From assembly GCA_904374795.1 (NCBI GenBank), contig CAJFEV010000003.1:1-41801 (forward strand): a DNA stretch of 41,801 nt, read 5' to 3'. Shown here one piece after another: positions 1 to 8,548 of the stretch; positions within the stretch are counted from its first letter, which is position 1, and the number at the start of each line of letters is the position of its first letter. Under the pieces are notes generated by a model. That model saw only the letters and a program-made list of their open reading frames with translations, searched no databases and was not told the DNA's origin. This DNA is from an uncultured Bacilli bacterium. GTDB lineage: Bacteria; Bacillota_I; Bacilli_A; RF39; UBA660. The position numbers and the translations under genes were made by a program.

Positions 1-27
1 TTTTATAGTCTTCATTGACTTACTTTA

Positions 28-62
28 AGTTCAAAAAAAATTTCTTATTTTTGAACTCTTTT
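28..62 (+). terminator. AT-rich hairpin, possible terminator of a gene left of the window
   Basis: A 10-bp perfect stem (28-37 with 48-57, arms starting AGTTCAAAAA) with a 10-nt loop is followed on the plus strand by CTTTTT. It could end a plus-strand gene lying left of the window. On the minus strand, downstream of the MBOAT gene, no clear T-tract follows. The rest of 1-105 shows no gene. Confidence 0.4.
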
Positions 63-105
63 TGCATGTCTTAATTTAATTATTTTTTTTCAACCTTTTC
101 TCCTT

Positions 106-1497
106 CTAAAATCTAAAATATAAAAATGGGTTGTATGAATCGTCGATGATATATCCTGTTATAATGAAAAGTAAAATCATTAAAATCATTGGTTCGGCAA
201 TGATTAAAACTTTTTTTCCAGTTTTGGAATTCGCAATTTTATTGTATAGATTTTTTATCCATGGACCCATTCCTATAAAGGCTAGAATTAAAATGATTAA
301 ATAATTACTTAAATAAAAGTTTGTTTCTACATTAGTGAATGGTAAGGTAAAATTAAATAAATTTTGGAAGAAAAGTCCAATACCTGTTATCGATTCTGTA
401 CTAAATATTATAAAGCTAAATATAATTAATATAAATGTAGAAATATGGGCAAAGATTTTATGTTTATCAAGAAATTTTTGCCAAACAAATTTTTCTAAAA
501 GTAGAAGAATGGCAAAATAAAGTCCCCATAAAACAAAATTCCAACTTGCTCCGTGCCATAATCCAGTTGTTAACCACACGATTAAAATGTTTCTAATTTG
601 TTTTTTCTTACCTAAACGATTTCCGCCAAGAGGAATGTAGAGATAATCTCTAAACCATGTGGATAAAGAAATATGCCAACGTCTCCAAAAATCCGTTATA
701 CTTTTTGCTGTTAGTGGATAATTGAAGTTTTCTAAGAAATGAAAACCAAATACTAGGCCAAGACCGATTGCCATATCACTGTATCCGGAAAAGTCATAGT
801 AAATTTGGAATGTATAAGCTAGAGCTTTTAGCCAAAAGCTTAGGATAGTTGGGGAGCTTAATGTATCTAGACTAGTCGTGAACGCACCTAGAAGATTAGC
901 GATGAGAACTTTTTTTCCTAGTCCAATAATAAATCTTTTTAATCCAGAAGCAACTAATGGAATAGTGGTTTTTCGATTTTCCATTTCTTCTGCTACGGTT
1001 TCATAACGGACGATTGGACCTGCTATTAATTGAGGAAATAAAGTTAAATAAGTTGCAAAATCAAAAACATTTTTTGCTGGTTTTATTTCTCCTTTATAAA
1101 TATCTATTACATAACTTGTCGCTTGGAAAGTGAAAAAGCTTATACCAATTGGCATGATTATATGTAATAAAGGAAAGTCTGTATTTAATAAATTGTTTAT
1201 GTTTGTAATAAAGAAATTAAAATATTTGAAATAAAATAATAAACCAAAGTTGATAACTAGGTTAGTTATTAACAAAAGCTTTTTCTTTTTAGGATATTTT
1301 ATAATGAGATTTCCTGCGTAGTAATTTAAGAAACAAGAAAAAATTAATACAATGATGTATTTGGATTCACCATAAAAATAAAAAAATAAACTAAAAATTA
1401 ATAATACTTTATTTCGAAATTTTGCTGGTATTAGAAAATAACATAATATGCATAATGGTAAAAAGTAATAAAGAAATGAAATACTTGAAAATACCAT
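106..1497 (-). CDS. MBOAT family O-acyltransferase (AlgI/DltB-like)
   Basis: A 463-residue polytopic membrane protein of the MBOAT family, which moves acyl groups from a cytoplasmic donor to an extracytoplasmic glycan or polymer. Visible hallmarks are the N-terminal FSSxxFLYYFLP start, the central DFWRRWHISLSTWFRDYLYIP block, and TGLWHGASWNF carrying the predicted catalytic histidine; many hydrophobic segments span the length. The length fits AlgI-like members rather than the shorter DltB. An excellent AAAGGAGG site precedes the ATG. It follows a lipoprotein gene on the same strand by 34 bp, with a small terminator between. No dlt genes are present and no AlgX/DHHW partner is in the window; a partner could lie left of position 1. 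The acylated substrate is unknown. Confidence 0.9.
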   Translation of the reverse strand: MVFSSISFLYYFLPLCILCYFLIPAKFRNKVLLIFSLFFYFYGESKYIIVLIFSCFLNYYAGNLIIKYPKKKKLLLITNLVINFGLLFYFKYFNFFITNINNLLNTDFPLLHIIMPIGISFFTFQATSYVIDIYKGEIKPAKNVFDFATYLTLFPQLIAGPIVRYETVAEEMENRKTTIPLVASGLKRFIIGLGKKVLIANLLGAFTTSLDTLSSPTILSFWLKALAYTFQIYYDFSGYSDMAIGLGLVFGFHFLENFNYPLTAKSITDFWRRWHISLSTWFRDYLYIPLGGNRLGKKKQIRNILIVWLTTGLWHGASWNFVLWGLYFAILLLLEKFVWQKFLDKHKIFAHISTFILIIFSFIIFSTESITGIGLFFQNLFNFTLPFTNVETNFYLSNYLIILILAFIGMGPWIKNLYNKIANSKTGKKVLIIAEPMILMILLFIITGYIIDDSYNPFLYFRF

Positions 1498-1511
1498 AAA
1501 AATCCTCCTTT

Positions 1512-1534
1512 AAAAAAAAGCCTTAATAGGCTTA
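1512..1534 (-). terminator. Terminator hairpin between the lipoprotein and MBOAT genes
   Basis: On the minus strand a 6-bp stem AAGCCT/AGGCTT with an ATTA loop (1519-1534) contains the lipoprotein stop codon and is followed by a T-tract. The MBOAT ribosome binding site (1503-1510) comes immediately after. It probably lets only part of the transcription pass into the acyltransferase gene. Confidence 0.65.
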
Positions 1535-1999
1535 TGATAATTTGTCAAAGTTTTCTTCTATTTTTGGAGCTAATTCATTTGCCATGATGACAAGAATTAA
1601 GTTTCCTTTATTTTTGACAACAACATTTTCAGCTGTAACACAAATCCATTTGTTTGGATTGATGTTTTCTTCGATTGTCTTTTTTAGAGCTTCAATATCT
1701 TGACCTTCTTTAGCACGTACTAAGACGATAGAATGAGCGATTGAACCAACCATTGATTCTGATGCTAAAGCACTTTCAAATTCGATATCACTTGTTCCTA
1801 AGTAGTTTTCTACATTTTCGCTTGTGATTTCAATATTTGATAAAGCCATTGGTAGTTCTTCTTCACTAATTCCTTCATATAATTTTGTCATGATATCTTC
1901 TAAAGAACCTTCAATGTTTTGTTCTTTAGTTGTACATCCTGTTAGGAATAAAGCTCCAAGGATAATTAATCCTAAACCAATTTTCTTTAAATGTGTCAT
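1532..1999 (-). CDS. DUF4358-like lipoprotein
   Basis: A 155-residue predicted lipoprotein. A short positive N-terminus and hydrophobic stretch lead to the lipobox LTGC, so the mature protein should be lipid-anchored at the outer membrane face. The body matches my memory of the DUF4358 family: a segment like YEGISEEELPM, then SIAHSIVLVRAKEG, then NPNKWICV. The function is unknown. The family is often found near MBOAT/DHHW acyltransferase genes, as here. The start is the ATG at 1999, which has GGAGGT 8-9 nt upstream; an in-frame codon farther upstream lacks such a site. Confidence 0.75.
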   Translation of the reverse strand: MTHLKKIGLGLIILGALFLTGCTTKEQNIEGSLEDIMTKLYEGISEEELPMALSNIEITSENVENYLGTSDIEFESALASESMVGSIAHSIVLVRAKEGQDIEALKKTIEENINPNKWICVTAENVVVKNKGNLILVIMANELAPKIEENFDKLS

Positions 2000-2204
2000 T
2001 ATTTTTACCTCCGGGCATAAGTGTATCATGGGGCTATGTTTTTGTCTATTAAATTTTTATCTTTAAAAAAAGTAGTATTTTAGATTGACAGAGAAATCTA
2101 TGTGTTTTTCAGAATTTAAAGTGTTAAATGTAAGTTTTTAGATTTACAAGGTATGTAAAGCGAATATTATAGACAAATAAAGATAAAAAAATTTTAAATA
2201 TTGG

Positions 2205-2233
2205 TTTACTTTTTATTTTAATAATGTTAAAAT
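2205..2233 (+). promoter_or_regulatory. Promoter of the rpsF-ssb-rpsR operon
   Basis: TTTACT (2205-2210), 17-bp spacer, TAAAAT (2228-2233) with TG one base upstream of the -10. It is the best SigA-like promoter in the 308-bp gap between the divergent lipoprotein gene and rpsF. The rest of that gap shows no gene. Confidence 0.7.
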
Positions 2234-2240
2234 AACTTTC

Positions 2241-2281
2241 GAGTAAGCAATTACTCCTTGCTTTTTGTGTAATCAAAAAGC
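2241..2281 (+). promoter_or_regulatory. rpsF 5' leader with two hairpins
   Basis: Between promoter and rpsF two stems can form: GAGTAA/TTACTC (2241-2256, 4-nt loop) and GCTTTTTG/CAAAAAGC (2260-2281, 6-nt loop). rpsF leaders in many bacteria bind the S6:S18 complex for autogenous control. I do not see the CCG element of that motif clearly, so this is only a candidate. Confidence 0.35.
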
Positions 2282-2307
2282 CATTAGACCATAAGGAGGT
2301 GTAGAAA

Positions 2308-2598
2308 ATGAACAAATACGAAATCATGTTTATTGTAAAAGCTACTATGGAAAGTGCAGATATTAAAAAATGTGCTGAAAGTTTTAAGTCTTTAATTAGT
2401 GACTTAAAAGGAAAAGTAGTTGAATACAAAGAACTAGGTGAGAAGAAGCTTGCATATCCTATTAAAAAAGAATTAAACGGATATTATTTTGTAATGCAAG
2501 TTGAAGCTAACAAAGATACGATTCAAGAATTTGATCGTAAAATTCGTCTAGATGAAAATGTTTTAAGACATTTAATCATTCGTCAAGAAGAGGAGTAA
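2308..2598 (+). CDS. rpsF: 30S ribosomal protein S6
   Basis: At 96 residues this is the expected length for S6. The N-terminus MNKYEIMFIV and the motif LGEKKLAYPIKK with ELNGYYFV are diagnostic. S6 binds 16S rRNA together with S18 in the platform of the small subunit. It is the first gene of rpsF-ssb-rpsR, an order conserved in Firmicutes. A near-perfect AAGGAGGTG site lies 6-7 nt before the ATG. The stop is 3 bp before ssb, which suggests translational coupling. Confidence 0.98.
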   Translation: MNKYEIMFIVKATMESADIKKCAESFKSLISDLKGKVVEYKELGEKKLAYPIKKELNGYYFVMQVEANKDTIQEFDRKIRLDENVLRHLIIRQEEE

Positions 2599-2601
2599 AA
2601 A

Positions 2602-3081
2602 ATGAATAAAGTTATTTTAATCGGTAGATTAGCTAGAGATCCTGAAATGCGTACTACAGGAAGTGGTATTGCTGTAACACGTTTTACAGTTGCTGTTTCT
2701 CGTCCTTTTAATCCTCAAGGAGGCCAACCACAAACTGATTTTATTGGATGTGTCGCATGGCGTAGACAAGCAGAAAATATTGCTAAATATTGTACGAAAG
2801 GTTCACAAGTGGCTGTTGAAGGTAGAATTCAAACTGGAAGTTACGATGGAGCCGATGGTCAAAAGCATTATACGACAGATATTGTTGCAGATAATGTTAC
2901 GTTCTTAGGTTCTAGAAACGCGTCAGCTGGTGATTCTTCCAACTATGATGCTGCAAGTTTTGCTCAACCAATGCCTAGTTATGAAGAAAGTCAAAGTATA
3001 CCAACAACTGATGTCAGTGAAGATCCTTTTAAAGACTTTGGTGAAGAGATTGCACTCTCTGATGATGATCTACCATTCTAG
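2602..3081 (+). CDS. ssb: Single-stranded DNA-binding protein
   Basis: A 159-residue SSB with an N-terminal OB fold (MNKVILIGRLARDPEMR, later FIGCVAWRRQAENIAKY and VAVEGRIQTGSYD), a flexible linker rich in Ser/Asn/Gln from about residue 108, and the acidic tip DDDLPF that recruits replication and repair partners. The length is typical. It sits between rpsF and rpsR as in Bacillus. In this window it joins dnaB, pcrA and ligA as replication machinery. The ribosome binding site GAGGAG overlaps the end of rpsF. Confidence 0.98.
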   Translation: MNKVILIGRLARDPEMRTTGSGIAVTRFTVAVSRPFNPQGGQPQTDFIGCVAWRRQAENIAKYCTKGSQVAVEGRIQTGSYDGADGQKHYTTDIVADNVTFLGSRNASAGDSSNYDAASFAQPMPSYEESQSIPTTDVSEDPFKDFGEEIALSDDDLPF

Positions 3082-3098
3082 GAAAGGAGATTATATAA

Positions 3099-3314
3099 AT
3101 GGCTGAATTTAGAAGAAAAAAGAAAAAAATATGTCAAATGTGTGCTGGAAAAAGTGTTGATTATAAAGATGTTATGATTATTAATAAATATATTAGCGAA
3201 AAAGGTAAAATTTTACCAAGACGTATGACTGGTGCATGTGCAAAACATCAAAGACATATTGCTGAACAAATTAAATATGCAAGATTTATGGCTTTAATTC
3301 CATATGTTAAATAG
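3099..3314 (+). CDS. rpsR: 30S ribosomal protein S18
   Basis: A 71-residue basic S18 with IDYKDV-like core (here VDYKDVMIINKYISEKGKI) and RRMTGACAKHQRHIAEQIK. It keeps C12 and C15 (CQMC) and the later Cys in GACAKHQRH, so it looks like the zinc-binding form. It partners with S6. A strong AGGAG site precedes the ATG and a terminator follows the stop at once. Confidence 0.98.
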   Translation: MAEFRRKKKKICQMCAGKSVDYKDVMIINKYISEKGKILPRRMTGACAKHQRHIAEQIKYARFMALIPYVK

Positions 3315-3349
3315 GATACTTGTTAAAAAGTATCTTTTTTTGTTATACT
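3315..3349 (+). terminator. rpsR terminator fused to the next gene's extended -10
   Basis: Stem GATACTT/AAGTATC (3315-3321, 3328-3334) then seven T (3335-3341). The last T begins TG-T-TATACT (3341-3349), an extended -10 for the HipA-like gene. Terminator and promoter therefore share bases. Confidence 0.8.
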
Positions 3350-3366
3350 TTTTATAGGTGATTTTT

Positions 3367-4230
3367 TTGGAACGAGAAGATGGGTATATAATTTTGGATT
3401 CTTTAAGAGTCGCACAACATATTCCTAGAGATAAGGGCGGAGAAATTTTAAAATTTTATAAAGGTCAGGAATTATATTTTAAAGATTGTTCGGAATCTTT
3501 AGCTATTTCTCAGTTATTTTGTACTTATGTTTTGCGTGCTTTAGAAATACCAACTGTATCGCTTGATATGGCTAGATATCAAAGCTACAAAGGAATTGTT
3601 TCTACAAGTTATAATCCTCATCATTTAAAAGAGTTTTCTTTAAAAAATATTTTAGATAAGTATTTTTTAGAAGTTGTTTTAAAACGAAAGCATAAATCCT
3701 ATATTCAAAAATCTTTTGATTTATATAATTTGGAAGATATTTATCAAGCTTTATGTTATTTTTTTAGAAATGATTTAAATAATGAAGTGATTGTTTCTTC
3801 TCTTATGCAAGATATTGTGAAATTGTTTTTTTGTCAGTTTTTACTAGGAGATTATGATATGCATTATCGTAACCTTATTGTTTTAAAGGATTCTTCTTTT
3901 CATTTAGCTCCTTTTTTTGATTTTGACGGAAGTTTTTGCTTGGATTTAAATTCAACTCGTTATGTTGTTGCTTTGGAGAATTATGAGCATGATTCTAGAA
4001 AAAGACGTAAACCAATTGAAGTGTTGGAAGAATCAATACCAAAGTATTATGAATTGTTTAAAGAACTTTTTGTGCTCATACCTACTAAGACTGAGGTTTT
4101 AAATGATATTGAGAAGTCTTTAGGAAAAAAGCTTCATCCTAATACTATACGTCATATTTGTTATGATGAATATATTGCTCAGATAGATAACATGTTGAAA
4201 ATGTATGAAAAGCGTTTTTTAAAAAAATAG
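3367..4230 (+). CDS. HipA-like protein kinase domain protein
   Basis: A 287-residue protein resembling the C-terminal kinase region of HipA. The stretch FLLGDYDMHYRNLIVL fits the HipA catalytic loop (Asp, then Asn two turns on), and LAPFFDFDGSF fits the metal-binding Asp after LAP. It lacks the usual N-terminal HipA subdomain, and no HipB-type helix-turn-helix gene is next to it, so it is not a classical toxin-antitoxin pair. The likely start is TTG 3367 with AGGTGA at 3355-3360; the GTG at 3358 lies inside that site. It occupies the place between rpsR and rplI where many Bacilli carry gdpP. The substrate is unknown. Confidence 0.65.
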   Translation: MEREDGYIILDSLRVAQHIPRDKGGEILKFYKGQELYFKDCSESLAISQLFCTYVLRALEIPTVSLDMARYQSYKGIVSTSYNPHHLKEFSLKNILDKYFLEVVLKRKHKSYIQKSFDLYNLEDIYQALCYFFRNDLNNEVIVSSLMQDIVKLFFCQFLLGDYDMHYRNLIVLKDSSFHLAPFFDFDGSFCLDLNSTRYVVALENYEHDSRKRRKPIEVLEESIPKYYELFKELFVLIPTKTEVLNDIEKSLGKKLHPNTIRHICYDEYIAQIDNMLKMYEKRFLKK

Positions 4231-4251
4231 CATTTATTTCTAAAATATTTT

Positions 4252-4260
4252 TGATATAAT
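4252..4260 (+). promoter_or_regulatory. Extended -10 promoter of rplI-dnaB
   Basis: TG-A-TATAAT lies 26 bp before the rplI start. The -35 region is weak (TTTATT, 16 bp upstream), as expected for an extended -10 promoter. Confidence 0.65.
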
Positions 4261-4286
4261 AAGTACTGTGATTGGAGGTCTTTTTA

Positions 4287-4727
4287 ATGAAAGTTATTTT
4301 ATTAAAAGATGTTAAAGGTCAAGGAAAAAAAGATGATATCATTAATGTAAGTGATGGGTATGCAACAAATTATTTAATTAAAAATGGTTTGGCTGTTCCT
4401 GAAACGAAAAAAAGTAAAGAAGTTTTAGATCGTTCTTTACTAGAAAGACATTTAGAAGAGGAAGATCGAGTTAAAGATTTTCAAAATATTCAAAAAGAAT
4501 TAGAAAAAAAACAAATTGTTTTTCAAGTGAAAACCGGAAAAGAGGATAAGGTTTTTGGAGTGATTTCAACAAAACAAATAAGTGATGAATTAAAGAAAAT
4601 GGGATTTTCTATTGATAAAAAATGTATAAAGTTGGATCATCCGATTGATTCGTTAGGAACTCATGAAGTTATCATTGAACTTCATAAAAGAGTTATTTTC
4701 CCTTTAAAAGTTGTTTTAAAGAAGTAG
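4287..4727 (+). CDS. rplI: 50S ribosomal protein L9
   Basis: A 146-residue L9: the N-terminal rRNA-binding domain [26 protein letters not shown] with YLIKNGLA, a long charged connecting helix, and a C-terminal domain ending [13 protein letters not shown]. The start is the ATG at 4287, which has GGAGGT 7 nt upstream; an in-frame ATG 15 bp earlier lacks a site. It is followed by dnaB after 9 bp, the classical rplI-dnaB pair. Confidence 0.98.
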   Translation: MKVILLKDVKGQGKKDDIINVSDGYATNYLIKNGLAVPETKKSKEVLDRSLLERHLEEEDRVKDFQNIQKELEKKQIVFQVKTGKEDKVFGVISTKQISDELKKMGFSIDKKCIKLDHPIDSLGTHEVIIELHKRVIFPLKVVLKK

Positions 4728-4736
4728 GTGATTATT

Positions 4737-6080
4737 ATGGCATCAAGAGTAATGCCTCAAAATTTAGAAGCTGAAATGAGTGTTTTAGGTGTAACTTTTT
4801 TAAATCCATATGCAATGGAAAAAATTATGGAAAATTTAACGGAAGATATGTTTTTTAGTGATGCTCATAAAAAAATCTTTTCAGCATTGGTTTCATTATA
4901 TAAAAGCAATACGCCTATTGATATTACAACTGTGAAAAATGAGTTGGATAAGCAAAAAAATTTGAATGCTATTGGTGGAATTGAGTATTTAAGTGAGATT
5001 ATTGATTCTGTTGCGACTAGTGCTAACTTAGATTATTATATGGATATTGTGAAAGATAAAGCAACTAGAAGAAGACTTATAGATACGGCTACTAATATTG
5101 TTACAGATGCATATGATGAAGAAGAAAATTTGACTACTTTACTTGATACATCTGAACAAAAGCTTTTAAATGTTATTCGAACACGTAAGACGAGTGAATT
5201 TAAACCTATTACTGAAGCTTTACGTGAAGCTCATGAAAATTTAGAGAGAATGAGCAAAAATAAAAGTGTCGTAACAGGTATTACAACTGGTTTTAAAGAT
5301 TTGGATAAAGCGACTGCTGGGTTACATGAGGGTGAACTTATTATTCTTGCAGCTCGTCCTGGTATGGGAAAAACAGCTTTTGCTTTAAATATTGCGACAA
5401 ATGCTGCGATGAGTACAGATAAGGCTGTTGCTATTTTCAATTTGGAAATGAGTGCTGAACAGCTTGTTAATCGAATGATTAGCTCGGTTGGGCAGATTGA
5501 AGGAGAAAAGTTAAAAACTGGAATGTTAAATGATAATGACTGGAAACGATATACAGAAGCAATGAGTGAACTGGCTGATACAAATATATATATTGAAGAT
5601 GATGCTTCTGTAACAGCCCCTGAAATTAAGGCAAAATGTCGTAGACTTGCTTCTAGTCCTAAAGGTTTAGCTTTAGTTGTTATCGATTATTTGCAGCTTG
5701 TTACTACTGGTGGCCGGGTGGAATCTAGACAGGTTGAAGTCTCTGAGATATCGCGTGCTTTTAAAACAATGGCTATGGAATTAAAGGTGCCTGTTATTGC
5801 TCTTGCACAGTTGTCTCGTAATGCTGAAAGGCGAGAGTCAAATCAACCAAGACTTGCTGATTTACGTGAATCCGGTTCAATCGAACAAGATGCTGATTTG
5901 GTTTTGTTTTTGAATCGTCAAGATTATTTTGAAACCAAAACGGCTGAGAATAAAAGTAATATCGTACCTGTTGATGTTATTATTGCTAAGCATCGTCGTG
6001 GTAGTACTGGTTTATTTCAAATCTTGTTTGAATTAAATAAAAGTTGTTTTAAGCCGTATTCACCAATGGAGGAAATGTAG
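4737..6080 (+). CDS. dnaB: Replicative DNA helicase
   Basis: A 447-residue DnaB-type hexameric helicase that unwinds DNA at the fork. The N-terminal helical domain starts at MPQNLEAEMSVLG. The RecA-like motor has Walker A ARPGMGKTAFA (about residues 203-213), LVVIDYLQL as Walker B, and LADLRESGSIEQDAD. No intein is present. The start is ATG 4737 with AGGTGA at 4725-4730 across the rplI stop; the GTG at 4728 is part of that site. It is co-transcribed with rplI and probably with the unrecognised gene that follows. Confidence 0.98.
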   Translation: MASRVMPQNLEAEMSVLGVTFLNPYAMEKIMENLTEDMFFSDAHKKIFSALVSLYKSNTPIDITTVKNELDKQKNLNAIGGIEYLSEIIDSVATSANLDYYMDIVKDKATRRRLIDTATNIVTDAYDEEENLTTLLDTSEQKLLNVIRTRKTSEFKPITEALREAHENLERMSKNKSVVTGITTGFKDLDKATAGLHEGELIILAARPGMGKTAFALNIATNAAMSTDKAVAIFNLEMSAEQLVNRMISSVGQIEGEKLKTGMLNDNDWKRYTEAMSELADTNIYIEDDASVTAPEIKAKCRRLASSPKGLALVVIDYLQLVTTGGRVESRQVEVSEISRAFKTMAMELKVPVIALAQLSRNAERRESNQPRLADLRESGSIEQDADLVLFLNRQDYFETKTAENKSNIVPVDVIIAKHRRGSTGLFQILFELNKSCFKPYSPMEEM

Positions 6081-6102
6081 AAAATTTTAAGGAGGATTCT
6101 AA

Positions 6103-6957
6103 ATGAATAAAATTGATTTACACGAAGATATGAAAAAGAATTCTTGTTTATCTAAAGAAAAACGGTTCACAGAAGATAATTTTGTTAGATTGTTGCTTTC
6201 TTACTTAACTCGAAATGGCGTATATCAAGTTCGTGAATCGGATTTACAAAGAAAGCTATATTACTATTATACAAATCCTGAATTTCAAGAGCTTTTTCAA
6301 GATATTTGTCAAGCTAAAGGAACTTTATATTCTGAAGTAGATATCTCGGATGGTTTGTATCATGAAAAATATTTTGGAGGAAATATTGATTGGAGTTTTA
6401 ATCATGCTGATAAATTAAATTTAATGTATCCTTTTGATTTAGATTTATCTGCTTGTGAAAAGAAATTAAGTAAAAATGGCCTTGAATTAATGAAACGTCT
6501 TGCATGGGAACTCGCTTTAAGTAACAATATTGAATCTCGAAGTACTAAAGAGTTGCACATTTATGGGGCAGATCCTAATCAAGCATATTTTCTAACCTAT
6601 AGTAAGCTCTTAGGAAAAGATGCTGGTTTAGAATTGTTATCGGATGGAGATGTTCAATATAAAAACTTTTTGGATCAACAAACTTTTGGAACTCGTTTTT
6701 TTGATAGTCCTTTTTCATTTCAAGAAAAAATACAAATGGAAAATGCTTTGATGGCTATGGTATTCTTGAAAAATGCTAGTTATGCCATAGTAAGAGGTAT
6801 GTATGATGGACGTATTCAGTATGCCAATGTTTATACAAAGCTCGTTTCGGAACCTGAATTACGCCATATGCAAAAAATTGCAAATACTTCTTTTCATCAG
6901 GATGAATATTTAGCTTTAAAGGGTGAGCCTTTTGTTCGTAAGTTGAACTTAAAATAG
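6103..6957 (+). CDS. Protein of unknown function in the dnaB operon
   Basis: I do not recognise this 284-residue protein. It has a strong AAGGAGG site and the same codon style as its neighbours, and is probably translated from the rplI-dnaB transcript (22-bp gap). It has no signal peptide or clear membrane segment and looks soluble. The N-terminal third has a charged region that could be winged-helix-like (NFVRLLLSYLTRNGVYQ with a basic stretch after it). The C-terminal half is mixed, with GADPNQAYFL and FLKNASYAIVRG. A terminator follows immediately. A regulator or abortive-infection-type protein cannot be excluded, but nothing here shows it. Confidence 0.8.
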   Translation: MNKIDLHEDMKKNSCLSKEKRFTEDNFVRLLLSYLTRNGVYQVRESDLQRKLYYYYTNPEFQELFQDICQAKGTLYSEVDISDGLYHEKYFGGNIDWSFNHADKLNLMYPFDLDLSACEKKLSKNGLELMKRLAWELALSNNIESRSTKELHIYGADPNQAYFLTYSKLLGKDAGLELLSDGDVQYKNFLDQQTFGTRFFDSPFSFQEKIQMENALMAMVFLKNASYAIVRGMYDGRIQYANVYTKLVSEPELRHMQKIANTSFHQDEYLALKGEPFVRKLNLK

Positions 6958-6959
6958 TT

Positions 6960-6998
6960 GAAAGTTCATTTTACGAACTTTCTTTTTTATGATATAAT
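6960..6998 (+). terminator. Terminator overlapping the promoter of the LysM/M23 gene
   Basis: Stem GAAAGTTC/GAACTTTC (6960-6967, 6975-6982) and six T. The -35-like TTTACG (6970-6975) lies inside the hairpin, with a 17-bp spacer to TATAAT (6993-6998) preceded by TG one base upstream. Confidence 0.8.
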
Positions 6999-7021
6999 TG
7001 TAAAAGTTAAAAGGAGTGCTT

Positions 7022-8548
7022 ATGAAAACTAAAGATAAGATACTTTTAGGAATAGTTACAATTTTTTTTGCCCTTATTTTTGTTTGGATAGGTTTTCCAG
7101 ACAAAAATGATACTCCTCAAAATGTTTATCAAGTGTATTTAGATGGAGAAAAACTTGGGATCATACAAGATCAAGATGAACTTTTAAATTTGATTAATGA
7201 AGAACAGCAAGATATTAAAGATACTTATCAGGTAGACCAGGTTTATCCACCTAATGGGTTTAATATTTTAGAGTATGTAACTTATGATGAGGATATTACA
7301 TCAGCTAATGATGTTTATGAGAAAATAAAAGAAAAAAGTGATTTTACTATACAAGGATATTTAGTAACCATAACTTCTCCGGCAACGGAAAATGAAGAAG
7401 AAAAAGTTACGACGATTCAAGTTTTAGATGATGATATTTATTATGAAGCCGAACATAATTTTATTACAACTTTTGTTGATGAAGCAGATTATCAAGCATA
7501 TATTCATAATACTCAGGAAGAGATCGTAGATGTAGGTTCTTTTATTAATCATATGGAATTTGAAGAAACGGTGACCATTAAGAGTGCTTATGTTTCTGTT
7601 CACGATAAAATTTTTACGGATGCCGATGAACTTACTCAATATTTACTTTATGGAACGACTGAACCTACGCGAAGTTATGTGGTCCAAAAGGGTGATACGT
7701 TAGCTAGCATCGCTGAAGCTAGTAAACTTAATGTTCGTGAGTTATTAATTGCTAATCCAAAGTATCGTGGTGAAAATGCTGTTTTAGCTATTGGAGATAC
7801 TTTATCTAATGGAATCATTAATCCGATTTTGACTTTATATCAAGAGGTTCGTATTACTGAAGATGTTGAACAAGCGTTTACGAAATCAACTGTAGTTGAT
7901 TACAGCATGTCACGAGGAGATAGTAAGGTTACACAAGCCGGCGTTACTGGTTTGGAACGAATTACTCAAGAGGTTCGTATTATTAATGGTGAACGTGGAC
8001 AAGATGCGAATGTTATTAGTAGTGTGACTATTAGAGAAGCCGTTGAAGAAATTACTTCGGTAGGACCTTCTTATAGTTATAATATAGGAAGTGCGTATGG
8101 TAATTATATTGATACGGGTATGACTTGGGCTTGGCCGACTCTTACTCCATATATTATAACAACAGATTATGAGTGGCGTTGGGGTTCTTTCCATAATGCG
8201 TTAGATATTTCCGGAACTGGATTTGGGTCACCAATTTATGCTGCTCAAGATGGAACGGTTGTTGCTACAAATGCCACTTGTGCTAATATTGGATGGTATG
8301 GAAGTATGTGTGGTATGAGTTATGGTAACTATATTGTTGTTCAGCACGCAAATAATTTTTATACGTTGTATTCTCATATTACGACTGATTTAATGGTTTC
8401 TGTAGGTGATCATGTTTCAAAAGGACAACAAATTGCTCATATGGGTAGTAGTGGTTCTTCAACTGGAGCTCACTTGCACTTTGGTTTTTCAAGAGGAGAT
8501 CCATTACACGGTGGTACGTGGTATAGTCCATGGAGTTTGTTTAGATGA
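7022..8548 (+). CDS. Membrane-anchored LysM-G5-M23 murein endopeptidase
   Basis: A 508-residue cell-wall hydrolase. An N-terminal signal anchor (about residues 6-26) is followed by a long extracellular region. A LysM module lies near 218-262 (YVVQKGDTLASIAEASKLNV), a G5-like beta domain near 268-346, and a C-terminal M23 zinc endopeptidase from about 365. The M23 metal ligands are visible in FHNALDIS and GAHLHFGF. It should cut peptide cross-links in peptidoglycan. Two cysteines only, close together in the M23 domain (ATCAN and SMCGM), suggest a disulfide. Start ATG 7022 has AAGGAG upstream. It overlaps walJ by 4 bp, so they are coupled. It occupies the region where walRK-yycHI are found in many Bacilli. 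Confidence 0.93.
   Translation: MKTKDKILLGIVTIFFALIFVWIGFPDKNDTPQNVYQVYLDGEKLGIIQDQDELLNLINEEQQDIKDTYQVDQVYPPNGFNILEYVTYDEDITSANDVYEKIKEKSDFTIQGYLVTITSPATENEEEKVTTIQVLDDDIYYEAEHNFITTFVDEADYQAYIHNTQEEIVDVGSFINHMEFEETVTIKSAYVSVHDKIFTDADELTQYLLYGTTEPTRSYVVQKGDTLASIAEASKLNVRELLIANPKYRGENAVLAIGDTLSNGIINPILTLYQEVRITEDVEQAFTKSTVVDYSMSRGDSKVTQAGVTGLERITQEVRIINGERGQDANVISSVTIREAVEEITSVGPSYSYNIGSAYGNYIDTGMTWAWPTLTPYIITTDYEWRWGSFHNALDISGTGFGSPIYAAQDGTVVATNATCANIGWYGSMCGMSYGNYIVVQHANNFYTLYSHITTDLMVSVGDHVSKGQQIAHMGSSGSSTGAHLHFGFSRGDPLHGGTWYSPWSLFR

Noticed and set aside
2124-2429. Minus-strand open frame over the rpsF promoter and gene start
   Set aside because: Overlaps rpsF and its leader; composition is not protein-like and there is no ribosome site.
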